Below, piece after piece: positions 1 through 9,700 of a DNA stretch of 54,072 nt. The notes below the pieces were generated by a model. That model worked only from the letters and a program-made list of their open reading frames with translations. It ran no database searches and had not been told where the DNA came from. Position numbers and translations under genes: made by a program. The DNA comes from Verrucomicrobiota bacterium (GTDB taxonomy: Bacteria; Verrucomicrobiota; Kiritimatiellia; JAHIZV01): positions 1 to 54,072 of the forward strand of contig JAHIZV010000164.1 in the NCBI GenBank assembly GCA_018814445.1, given 5' to 3'. The stretch's first letter is position 1; each line of letters begins with the position of its first letter.

Positions 1-3000
1 ACATGAAGCAGTCGGCGTCCGGTTCGACGGACTTCTTCGGAACGCGGATTGAGTTCTACGATTCCACGGACACGCTCTTGAGTTCTCACGATACGGCCAC
101 GGGCGTAAATACCTCGATACAGAATATCACAGTAACTGCGACGGCGCCGGTCTCGGCGGTTAAGGTTCGCTGTCTTATCGTTGCGGATATGCCTTCGTCA
201 CCGCCGGGCGGACTCAAGGGGTATGCGGATAACGCCCAACTGATCGGAGCGGGAAGTTCCGGCGGCACAGGCGGCGGCGATACGAACTTCCACCTGGTCT
301 TCGGTGTCTATGACACGTACAGCGGCATCGCGCGAACGAACGATCAGAGCAAGGCGTCCACAAATCTGAACGCCTCGGTTGAGAATCTGTTCACGAATGA
401 CGTGACCCGCTACAACGCGACTCTGAGTACGGCGGACAGCAGGCTCAGCACGGCTACCAGCCTGTGGTCATACACCGGTCTGACCGGAGCCCAGTTCGAG
501 GATCTTGAGGCCCAGGGTAACCTGAAGGTGACGCTCAACGTCTTCGACGACGACCACGACCGCGCGGGAGATGCTCTTTTTGTGACAAATCAGCAAGTCG
601 GCTACGTCCGCTTTGCGGATGACGACACGAACGGGCCGGTGCCCCAGTTGATTTACATCGGCACGAACTACGCGAACGATGCCGGCGGTCCGGTCGTCAC
701 GAGCATTACCGATGCTATTATTTCAACGACCAATATTGATTTTGCTGTTCGCTGGACTGATCCGAGTGGTGTATTCCGCACGAACCTGACCTCGTCGAGC
801 TTGAATATTCTGTCGTCCGGCGGGCGTGTCGTTCCCAACTGGGATCCGCTCTCCATTGGCGCGACCACCAATGAATTCGGTTACGACTATCCGTTCACGA
901 ACTACTACGGCACCAATCAGGCACTGGTTGTCACGTCATACGTGTACAAGGCGTTCAAAATCGCCGACTTTGATACGAACCTGACCTACTACATCACGGT
1001 CAGCGGCGAAGACGAGGACAACGACCGTGGCACCTGGAATGATCCTGACGGTGACGACGTGCCTTACGACCGCACGGTCACTACTAACTGGGCGCTTGCG
1101 TTCAGAATTACGGATGATGACACCGATCAGCCGTATCTCAATGTCGGCGTCAACGAGACCAACACGTTCGACCGGATCTGGATCAATGAGATCGATTACG
1201 ACAACAGCGGAGACGACGACTTTGAGTGGGTCGAGATCGTTGGCCGCGACCGCCTGTCGGCCACGAACTATGAACTCGTGGTCATCTCGGGCGCGGCGAC
1301 CTCGAACACGTATGACCTGGCCGCCTCGGGCCACACCTTCAGCAACGAGTATCAGGGCTACAGCTTCTTTGTTGTGGGTCTCGTGCCCGGCGCATTCGGA
1401 GTATCGCCGGATTACACGCCGGCAGGATGGGCAAGTGACATGCTGGGCAACTCGGTTGATTCCGTGGGCATCCGGAAGAAGTCCAGCGGAAAGTTCGTGT
1501 ACATTGTCGACTACGAGGGCGACAGCGCGAGGACGGTGGAGGATCAGACCACCGCGCTGGCCGATAACAACACCGATGTGCAGACCACGCTGTTCCTGAC
1601 GTCCGGTCACGGCGTGAACTTCTACAACTTTACCTGGGCAAATACGGCCAACAGCGGTACCCCGGGCGCCGTTAACGCCGGGCAGACATTTGCTGTCCAG
1701 GTCACGGATGCCAGTGTCCGCGAGGGCGGTGTTACGTTGACGGGCTCCGTGTATGACGTGACCAGTGGTATCGACGTGGATAATACCAGCTCAGGTTCCG
1801 AGCGCCCGCTATACGCGGTGACCAACAGCGTCGACACAAAGATATATGACGACGTATTCCCTCGTCACGCAGGACTGAACGTCGACGGTGACGGGACGAC
1901 ATCACAGCAGCTTGGCACGCAGCCTGTCGCTGTAGCCAAGGCCAACGTCGTTCTGGGTGTTCATACCGGTGTGGTGCGTGCGGTCGACTTCGACCACGAC
2001 CGCGACAACGATCGAGGTGAACAGTATCACGGACTCTACTTTGAAGTCATCGATGACGATACCAATGGTCCGACGCTAAACGTTACCGTGGGCGGTACAG
2101 GCGCTGGATTGACTCACTCCGGTACGATGATCTTCTATGACTTCCAGAAGTCATCCGGAACCTTTGAGACAAACGCTAACAATGTGAGTACACGTATTGC
2201 GGCCTCGGGAATCGGAGTCAGCGCTAACTCGGTAAGCGAGTACGTGCGTACTTCCACCGACAAAGCGGTGTACTCGGGCTCGGGCTGGGGGCCAACCTCG
2301 AAATACTGGCGCATTAATATCATTGTTGATCCCGAATTCGTGCTGAACCTTACGAACGTCAATTTCCAGACGGCTTCCACAGCGACCGGCCCGATTAAGT
2401 GGTTTATCCGGACGAACGACACGTACAACATCGCGAACGGCACAAACTCGCTTACGGACACGTTCGTAACGACAAACGTCTCAATGAATATCAATCTGAA
2501 AGGCACAAATCAGTTCCGCATTTATGGCGGCACGCAGACGGGTGGCGGGGGCGGAGGCTCGTGGCGTCTCGACAACCTGCAATTCAAGGGTGTGGTTTCG
2601 CCGATCGCGGGCAGCCTTGCGGTTTCAGATGGCGATATGGTTAGCGGAAGCTACACCGTGACCGGCACGGTGCAGGATGCCGCCAGTGGTGTTTACAGTA
2701 ACAAACATGCCACGCTGGGAACGACGTGGAGGATCTTCTCGCCCAGCCAGGAAGTGGTCACGGCCAGCGCCTTTGAAAAGGGCCCGACCACCAACGGCGC
2801 GGCCAGGAGCGGCGCTACGAATCTCTGGGACAGCACGGGAAGTCCGGTGGCCTTCGACGAGATGTATGTGGCCGACGGCGTTCTGTGGACGGCTGTCGTT
2901 TCAGCTACGGACTTTGATGACGACAGGGCCAACGACTACACAACGCGAACGGACAGCTTCACGTTCCAGGTAATCGACGATGATCCGGATGCACCGACCT

Positions 3001-6000
3001 ACATCGGCGACATTATGCGTCTGTTTGTTCCCACCGGCGGAAGTTCAAGGACCTCCAATCCCGGCACCGACATTCCGAGCAGCAGCGGAACCAATCAGCT
3101 CTTCGGCGTGCAGGACGGAGAACTTCGCAACATCAATTCCGCCGCCCAGAACGATTTGGAAATGCACTTCTATCTGCAGGACCTGAGCGGTCTTGTGCGC
3201 GGCACGGGAGGCAGTTCCTCCACGCAGTTGAACGTCAGTATTAACGGATGGCTGACCAACAACATCGTTAACTTCTCCGCAGCCAGCAGTTCGGGCGATG
3301 GTACGTTCGGCAATAACATCCAGATCAGCAACATCTGGCGCTTCACAACGGCTCTGACGTACGATCATGTGACGGATTTGTGGGGTGCGACGAACAGGGT
3401 TGTCCTGAGCGTATTTGACAAAGACCTCGACTGGGCGGGAGATAGGTCATCCTATACAAATCTGCAGGTTGCCAGAATAAAACTGACGGATGACGACAAC
3501 AACGCCGAACCGAAGCCACGTCCGGCGACCGCCACTTTCCAGAACCCCGCGATGTCAGTCTACGTGGGTGGTGATCCCGCGCTTGCCGGATTCAGCGGAA
3601 CCAATTCCTGGTACAATTATGAAGGCATGACCAATGCCGCCAACAGGACGAATCGCATCCGGCAGGTGTACGCGGTGTCGGATAGCAGCATCACAGGTTC
3701 TGTGACGCACTGGAAATTCTGGGTTCGCGATACAGGCAGTGGATTGGCTCAGTCCGACAATCCTGCGAATGCTGCGACGAATACCAGCATTAGCATTGCA
3801 GGCGTGGTGCAGAGCAACCTGGCGCAATTCTCCTTTACATACAGCGCGACGGGCAAGGCAACAAAGACTTCCGGTTTTGCTGAAAGCTCCACTCAGTACT
3901 GGGCCTTTGCGGCGGGCTTCTTCAGCACCAACAATGTGACGACTTTCTGGACGAACTCGGCAGGGCACAGCAACAAGGTTGTGATGCACGCGTGGGACGC
4001 CGATATGGATCGCGAGAACGATCAGGCAAGCACCAACATCACCTTTGGCTGGCTCACCATTTTTGACGATGACGTTGTCGGACCAAGTGTGCCGGGGGCA
4101 GATGTATTTGACACGTTCGATGATGGCGACCGGACGGACGGCACGGACGCCATGGATATCCAGTGGTACGAACAGGGCGTGGACCTGAGCTTCCAGATTA
4201 CGAACCTCTCGTTGCAGTCACTTCAGAGCGGGAATGCTCTGGATATTGTCAAGGCGAGCAGTGGAAGCGCGGAAGCCATCGGCATCCTTCCCGCGCCGAT
4301 CGTGCTCTCCGAACTTGATGAGACGGTTGTCTTGAGCATGCAGGTGCAGGCCTACGGCTTGTCCAACATCTACTACGCGCTGCGAATAGGCCTCTATGAC
4401 AACAACGGGACGGCGGTCAGCGCAGATGACAACGGCTATCCGTATGATTCGGACGACGACCGCGGATATCACTTCCGCCTTGATAACGAAGGCACTTATA
4501 GCGGCAGGCTGATACACGAAACAAACAACCTTAACAGCGGCGGCATAACCTTCATTGACGCGGCCGGGACTCAGGAAATCGGGAACGAGCAGTTCGCATG
4601 GAGTACCAACGCAGCTCATGATGTGGCGCTTTACCTGACTAGACTCGAAACCAACGTCTACGCGGAGCTGTTCCTTGATGGCACTTCCGTTGTTCACGGC
4701 ACGACAACAACAACGCCGATCACCAACTTCAATGAGGTCGTCATCGGTTTTACGGCAAATAACAACGGGGCGACAGTACGGGTAGATAATGTCACCGTGT
4801 CGAAGTCATCGCTGGTTGTCGACAACGTTAATTGGACAAACACAACGGCGTACACCGTTTCGTGGAGCACAAGCGACGTGGCGGATATCTCGGGCGTATA
4901 CGACTTCCGAATCACCACGAACGGCGTCCTGCCGACTAACAAGCTTGACGGTTTCAGCATCGGAATCGTGACGCAGACGAGCCTGACGATCACCAATGAG
5001 GGCGTTGTGACAAACTGGCTCTTTGCCATCGACAGAGACTTTGACCGGGTGGACGACGCCGCGAAGGGCCGGAACGCGCGCTATCTCGTGCGGCATGATC
5101 GCAGCGCCCCTCCGATTGCGCTGGGTGCGACCAATTCGGAAGAGAATATTGATCCCAGCACCGAAATCCACATGCAGTGGCAGCCGATCGCCAATCCGGG
5201 AAACCGGGGTGACGGGGCCTCACTGTCGCCGTGGCTGACCTACAGGGTGTACTACGAGGAAGGTGGTGGAACGGTCACCACGAATTCCACGTTCGTCGAT
5301 ATTTACAACAGCGGACCGACCAATCTGGCGTCTATCAATACGACCAATGTTGTAATCTCGAACCTGGTCTTTGATACGAGTTACGAAGTCGCGGTCGCGG
5401 GTATTGACCAGGCCGGAAACATCGGAGACCTGTCGCAAGCCGTGATCATCACCCTGAAAGGATTCAACGTCACCCAGGGCGTGGCCGAGGTCGAAGCCTA
5501 TGTGACCAATGCGGCCCGAGTCTGGTGGACGGCATCCACCAACACCGGTGGCGCCGTGAATCGTGAATACGATGTCATCTATGTCGATGGAGGCGATTTC
5601 AAGGAGTCGCTGACGAACAGTTGGGGCCTGGTTGACACGGTTCAAAGCAACTACTTCATCGACAATGGCGAGAGCACGTCGACGCATCCGACAAACCTGA
5701 CTACCAAGATGCGCTTCTACCGGGTGGCCAACAAGAACTCGTGGCTTGCAAGCAAAACGCGCCGTGTGGCCAGTAAAGAGGTCTATGGCTTGAAGCGGAT
5801 TCTTCTGTACCCCGGTCAGAACTGGATATCGTTCCCGGGACGGCCCAACACGAATACAGTGGACTGGGTCTTCGGCAAGGATCTGCCTGGCTCGCCGACT
5901 ATTGTAGGATCGACAAAAATATCGTGGTATAACCGCACGGCCCAGCCGTATGCGACGAATGAGATATATCTCGAGGTGTTCGGCCCGAGCAAAACCTGGA

Positions 6001-6500
6001 GATGGTCCATTCCGTCAAAGCCGGGCCAGAATGCAGGCACCAGCATGTTCTCGCTTGCGGAGGGAGCGCTGGTTGAGATACCTGACTCCGCGACAGATCC
6101 GTACACGATTCTGTTCATAGGAGAAGTCCCGACGAACAGATTGACACAGACCTTCCCGCTCAACGGCAAGCTGGGTCTGGCCAGCTTCTACCAGCCAAGA
6201 CGTGTTCATCCTGGTCAGTTACAGCTCCTTGAGGCTGGCTATACTGGAGGATGGCATCCGTTCATTTCCGACTGGATGTGGAAGTTTGACCGGGCAGATC
6301 AGGAAGTGAAGGATCTGATCTGGTACGATACGATCAACAGTCGTTGGCGGCATACGTCGTCAGGTTTCTCTGATGTGGCCACCAACTACTTCCTTCAGGA
6401 TGACGGGTTCGTTGTATTCACTTGGATATCAACGGATAACGATATTGTCTGGACAAATCCGGTCCTGTATTCCCTGCCGAATTCGCAGATGAATCCGTAG
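1..6500 (+). CDS. Giant repeat surface protein, 5'-truncated by window edge (2,165 aa visible)
   Basis: The frame is open from the first bases. The first Met (nt 3) lies inside a carbohydrate-binding-like beta-sandwich, so the true start is upstream of the window. Modules in order: end of a CBM-like domain (residues 1-80); Ig-like repeats; a lamin-tail-like domain from about residue 392 ('INEIDYDNSGDDDFEWVEI') to about 560 (ends 'SGTPGAVNAGQ'); more Ig-like repeats; a ConA-like sandwich at nt 4110-4800; an FnIII-like segment; and a 342-residue tail (nt 5472-6497) shared with two other proteins here. Six repeat junctions carry the DDD(T/D/N/V)xxP motif, for example at nt 619, and most are preceded by a 'DxDxDRxxD'-type motif. 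The gene ends in TAG after '-QMNP', aligned with the '-QINP' and '-EMSP' ends of its paralogues. No catalytic motif was seen. It is probably secreted, but the signal peptide is outside the window. Specific function unknown. Confidence 0.88.
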   Translation, partial: MKQSASGSTDFFGTRIEFYDSTDTLLSSHDTATGVNTSIQNITVTATAPVSAVKVRCLIVADMPSSPPGGLKGYADNAQLIGAGSSGGTGGGDTNFHLVFGVYDTYSGIARTNDQSKASTNLNASVENLFTNDVTRYNATLSTADSRLSTATSLWSYTGLTGAQFEDLEAQGNLKVTLNVFDDDHDRAGDALFVTNQQVGYVRFADDDTNGPVPQLIYIGTNYANDAGGPVVTSITDAIISTTNIDFAVRWTDPSGVFRTNLTSSSLNILSSGGRVVPNWDPLSIGATTNEFGYDYPFTNYYGTNQALVVTSYVYKAFKIADFDTNLTYYITVSGEDEDNDRGTWNDPDGDDVPYDRTVTTNWALAFRITDDDTDQPYLNVGVNETNTFDRIWINEIDYDNSGDDDFEWVEIVGRDRLSATNYELVVISGAATSNTYDLAASGHTFSNEYQGYSFFVVGLVPGAFGVSPDYTPAGWASDMLGNSVDSVGIRKKSSGKFVYIVDYEGDSARTVEDQTTALADNNTDVQTTLFLTSGHGVNFYNFTWANTANSGTPGAVNAGQTFAVQVTDASVREGGVTLTGSVYDVTSGIDVDNTSSGSERPLYAVTNSVDTKIYDDVFPRHAGLNVDGDGTTSQQLGTQPVAVAKANVVLGVHTGVVRAVDFDHDRDNDRGEQYHGLYFEVIDDDTNGPTLNVTVGGTGAGLTHSGTMIFYDFQKSSGTFETNANNVSTRIAASGIGVSANSVSEYVRTSTDKAVYSGSGWGPTSKYWRINIIVDPEFVLNLTNVNFQTASTATGPIKWFIRTNDTYNIANGTNSLTDTFVTTNVSMNINLKGTNQFRIYGGTQTGGGGGGSWRLDNLQFKGVVSPIAGSLAVSDGDMVSGSYTVTGTVQDAASGVYSNKHATLGTTWRIFSPSQEVVTASAFEKGPTTNGAARSGATNLWDSTGSPVAFDEMYVADGVLWTAVVSATDFDDDRANDYTTRTDSFTFQVIDDDPDAPTYIGDIMRLFVPTGGSSRTSNPGTDIPSSSGTNQLFGVQDGELRNINSAAQNDLEMHFYLQDLSGLVRGTGGSSSTQLNVSINGWLTNNIVNFSAASSSGDGTFGNNIQISNIWRFTTALTYDHVTDLWGATNRVVLSVFDKDLDWAGDRSSYTNLQVARIKLTDDDNNAEPKPRPATATFQNPAMSVYVGGDPALAGFSGTNSWYNYEGMTNAANRTNRIRQVYAVSDSSITGSVTHWKFWVRDTGSGLAQSDNPANAATNTSISIAGVVQSNLAQFSFTYSATGKATKTSGFAESSTQYWAFAAGFFSTNNVTTFWTNSAGHSNKVVMHAWDADMDRENDQASTNITFGWLTIFDDDVVGPSVPGADVFDTFDDGDRTDGTDAMDIQWYEQGVDLSFQITNLSLQSLQSGNALDIVKASSGSAEAIGILPAPIVLSELDETVVLSMQVQAYGLSNIYYALRIGLYDNNGTAVSADDNGYPYDSDDDRGYHFRLDNEGTYSGRLIHETNNLNSGGITFIDAAGTQEIGNEQFAWSTNAAHDVALYLTRLETNVYAELFLDGTSVVHGTTTTTPITNFNEVVIGFTANNNGATVRVDNVTVSKSSLVVDNVNWTNTTAYTVSWSTSDVADISGVYDFRITTNGVLPTNKLDGFSIGIVTQTSLTITNEGVVTNWLFAIDRDFDRVDDAAKGRNARYLVRHDRSAPPIALGATNSEENIDPSTEIHMQWQPIANPGNRGDGASLSPWLTYRVYYEEGGGTVTTNSTFVDIYNSGPTNLASINTTNVVISNLVFDTSYEVAVAGIDQAGNIGDLSQAVIITLKGFNVTQGVAEVEAYVTNAARVWWTASTNTGGAVNREYDVIYVDGGDFKESLTNSWGLVDTVQSNYFIDNGESTSTHPTNLTTKMRFYRVANKNSWLASKTRRVASKEVYGLKRILLYPGQNWISFPGRPNTNTVDWVFGKDLPGSPTIVGSTKISWYNRTAQPYATNEIYLEVFGPSKTWRWSIPSKPGQNAGTSMFSLAEGALVEIPDSATDPYTILFIGEVPTNRLTQTFPLNGKLGLASFYQPRRVHPGQLQLLEAGYTGGWHPFISDWMWKFDRADQEVKDLIWYDTINSRWRHTSSGFSDVATNYFLQDDGFVVFTWISTDNDIVWTNPVLYSLPNSQMNP
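1170..1692 (+). other. Lamin-tail-like (LTD) domain in the first giant gene
   Basis: The segment starts 'RIWINEIDYDNSGDDDFEWV' and ends 'NSGTPGAVNAGQ', the opening and closing signatures of bacterial lamin-tail domains, which are Ig-fold modules often found in extracellular enzymes. A second copy with the same core ('RLWINEVDYDN') lies at about 37605-38130 in the neighbouring giant gene. It occupies the equivalent place in the module order, but three LamG units precede it there. Confidence 0.6.
5472..6497 (+). other. Conserved C-terminal tail domain, copy 1
   Basis: This 342-residue segment starts 'TQGVAEVEAYVTNAARVWW' and ends '-PNSQMNP'. Hallmarks are 'MRFYRVA', 'EVYGLKRI', 'PGQNWISFPGRP', 'SPTIVGSTKISWY', 'GGWHPFISDWMW' and 'LIWYDTINSRWRHTSSGF'. 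Copies close the genes at 43211-44266 and 52439-53461. A tail shared by otherwise different secreted proteins is most simply a sorting or anchoring domain; that function is inference. It has no LPxTG, PEP-CTERM or hydrophobic C-terminal segment. Confidence 0.8.
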
Positions 6501-6778
6501 ATTCTTCATTGAAGAAGCGGTTTAGCGCCAGTTAACTCTATTTCCACTGAATTATTCCTTGTTCATAGGTTCCTTTTGCCTGCATACTCTACTCTCTGTA
6601 TGTGGAATCAGCTCGGCACGGATGATACGGTCAGTTTTTCTTGTAAAAATAGGAAAAAAATGACCTCCAGCCCTACTCCTGCGGGCATATCTTGCATACC
6701 TTCATTATTGTTTGACCTTGAACGCGTCGCAAAGGCAGCGGCGCGCTGGGATTAGGTTCCGGCTTATTGACAGCATGA
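6501..6778. other. Intergenic region and possible structured leader of the giant gene
   Basis: No coding sequence is convincing here. The region holds the hairpin after the first gene and an A-rich stretch around 6645-6661. It also holds the first arm of an inverted repeat: TTCCGGC at 6757-6763 pairs with GCCGGAA at 6791-6797. Further palindromes follow at 6807-6816 (GGTGCGCACC) and 6848-6875 (TTGCCCG/CGGGCAA with an inner CGCG-TCAG-CGCG). If translation starts at GTG 6902 (see the giant gene), all of 6501-6901 is untranslated and these would be leader structures. I see no credible sigma-70 promoter. Confidence 0.35.
6502..6516 (+). terminator. Weak hairpin just after the first gene
   Basis: TTCTTC (6502-6507) and GAAGAA (6511-6516) form a perfect 6-bp stem with a 3-nt ATT loop, starting one base after the TAG stop. 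It is AT-rich and has no U-run after it, so it is a poor intrinsic terminator. It may only be a 3'-end structure. Confidence 0.2.
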
Positions 6779-9700
6779 ATGCCGATTCTTGCCGGAAGGG
6801 CACTGGGGTGCGCACCTATGTATCGAATAAGCGGGGAGTTGTGGCGTTTGCCCGCACGCGTCAGCGCGCGGGCAATTTGCAGGAAGCCACAGAATAGAGT
6901 CGTGTGTCTGAAGCGATGGCCTGTCAACAGGGCTCTCGTTGTCTTCGTTCTTTCTGCTTTGATCTCGCTCTTTGCTGATGAGGCCGGCGCCCAGTGGTTT
7001 CAAGTTCGGAACACCGGCGGTGGATCTCCGAATGCTCCTGCCACCATCTACCTGGGTGACACAGGATTGACTTTCGGCTGTGACGCCTGGGGCACTCTAG
7101 GCGGGCAGTGGGGCGGTGCTACGGTCTACATTCACACCGGCAGCGATATTCACAACGGCACGGCCGGAGCCGCGATCAGCTACACCAGCACGGACGCAAA
7201 GTCGAATGCTTCAGGACAGTTCACCAGCTCAGGTACATGGTACTGGGGCGTCCGGATGCAGTACAACACGAGCGGGACGATCGTGGGCTGGTACTGCCGG
7301 AACAACGGCACCTGGGCGGATGCCTGGGGAACGCCTATATCGGATCTAACTCTCACAGTCAACGCCCTCGGAGATCCGACGGGAGTGAGCGCCATCACGA
7401 ACACCGCAAATCCGACAACCGAAATCGACGTGTCGTGGTCCCAGTGGAATTCGAAGAATGTGATGGCCGTTCGCTCAACGAGCAGTAACTTTACGGCGCC
7501 GACTCAGGGGTCTTCCTACAGCACAGGTGCGACGATCGGGTCGGGCACGGTCGTCTACAACAACTCGGGCTCGACGTATACGGATACAAGTCTGACGGCG
7601 AATACGACCTACTATTACAAGTTCTACAGCGCGAACAACAGCTACTACTCCGCCGGAGCCGGCGCGAACGAGACAACCGAGGCGGTGCCTATCAGCAATC
7701 CGACTATCAACGCTGCAGCAGTTGATGGTCAGGAGGCGGTCAATCTGAGTTGGACGAAGAGCGGCGGACTCGATGTAATGGTTGTCAAATCAACGGGTTC
7801 CACGGCGACGAAGCCAACGGATACAACCGCCTACAATGTCGGCGACGCACTCGGATCGGGACACGTCATCTACAATGGTTCAGCCGAGACTTTCAAAGCA
7901 GTCGAACTGACGGATAACCAGCTCTGGTACTTCTTCTACTACAGTGTCGACGGCGCGGACAACTACTCGGATGGCCTGACAAACAGCGCCACGACCACGA
8001 GCTTCGGGGCGGATGAGTGGTATGATTCGTTTTCCTATACGAACGGCAACTACCTGGATACGAAGGATCTGGGCAACGGCTTCAGCACGGCCTGGAACGA
8101 GAACACCGCCGGCAACTGGGTTGTGGTCTCCACCAACTTCTCCGCGGCAACCGGCTATCCGGCGGAACGTGGACATGCCGTGTCCGTGACCCCGACGACC
8201 GCAACGGGGACGAACATTCTGCGGACCTTCCCGTCGGTCAGTGCGGGTGAGATATTCGTGGGTTACATGGTGCGATATCAGTACGACGAGAATGACGCCG
8301 GGACAGACGGAAAATACGTCGGCATGGCCCTTGCGGACGGCGGCACCGAGGAGATCTTCTTCGGGGAAGTCGACAGCATCGCACAGGCTATCGGCGTGGA
8401 TCCTCAGGGCGACGGGGTGGCGGATGACGCAGGTCTCGATTCGATGGTGAACGCGGCGAACTTTATCGTGATCGGTAAGTACAATTTCGCCACCAGGAGG
8501 GCAGCCGTGGCGATCTACACCAATGCCGCGGCGGTCCCGACGAGCGAACCGACGACATGGGCGGCCGAAACGACGATGACAACAGGACCCGCTGAAATTG
8601 ACGGTATCCGTCTTGAGACCGGAGCTTCCAGCGGTACACCGGGGGAAAGCATTTTCGACGAAATCAGGGTCGGCCGGTCATGGGGCGACATGGTCAGAAC
8701 AGCCTCCTACATTTTCGACGACGGAGGCAGTGGGCATGACTGGAGTACTGCGGGGAACTGGAGTTCCGCAACAGAACCCACGAGCGCGAATAACGCGTAT
8801 GTCGGCAACTCGCTGACGGCTGTCGTCAGCCAGGCGAGCGAGGCGGCAAACAATCTTGATATTGCCGACGGAACGGCCCAGACGGGCGCTGTCCAGCAGA
8901 CGGCGGGGAGTTTGACGATCAGCGGAGACCTAACGCTGGGGGATGATTATGGCAACAAGGGCACGTACCTGATATCCGGAGGCACGCTTACGGTGGTCGG
9001 TACGACACATATCGGCGACGCGGGCCTGGGCCAGATGACGGTTTACGGCGCGTCTTCCGATGTGAATTTCCAGGGCGTGCTGACCGTAGGCGACGGCAGC
9101 ACCGACGAAAACAACGGAAGCTACCTGCACATAGACGACGCTACCGTCACCGTCGACGGACAGTTCTATCTGGGTGCGAGCGCACAGGGCGCGGACGGCA
9201 CCCTGATCATGTCGGGTGGCGTCTTCGAAGCAAACAGCGTTTTCAACATCGGTGAAGTGAACAGCTCAACCGGCCGCGTCTATGTGAAAGACGGCTCAAT
9301 CGTGGGCGGCTCCAGCGACGACATCTACGTCGGGGACGCGGGCTACGGCTTCATGCAGGTGTCGGGTGGTACGGTGGACGTCAACGGCACCGGCGGGGAT
9401 ATCTTCATCGGTGACGACGCCAATGGCGGGCGGGTCAACGAATTGGAAGTAACCGGTGGCCTGGTGGATGTGGAAAACAACATTGAGATGGGCGACAGCT
9501 CGGGAGCCTCGGGTCTGTTGGACATTCAGGGCGGCCGTCTGGAAATCGGCGACGATCTGTATGTGGGTGACGCGGCGAGCGGCACGGGCACGGTGACGAT
9601 GGTTGGCGGGACCATGAAGGCCGACAACTTGTACGTCGGTAATGCCGGCGTGGGCGTCATGACTCTCGGCGGGGGCGCTGTGACAGCTTCTGTTTTTTCG

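Noticed and set aside
6728-6775. CGCAAAG-containing stretch resembling the core of a c-di-GMP-I (GEMM) riboswitch
   Set aside because: The upstream half (GCACAGGGCAAACC-type strand) and the GNRA/receptor pairing are missing; only a few core bases match.
6767-6795. Consensus TTGACA as a -35 box before the giant gene
   Set aside because: No acceptable -10 hexamer at 16-19 bp; GC-rich sequence follows.
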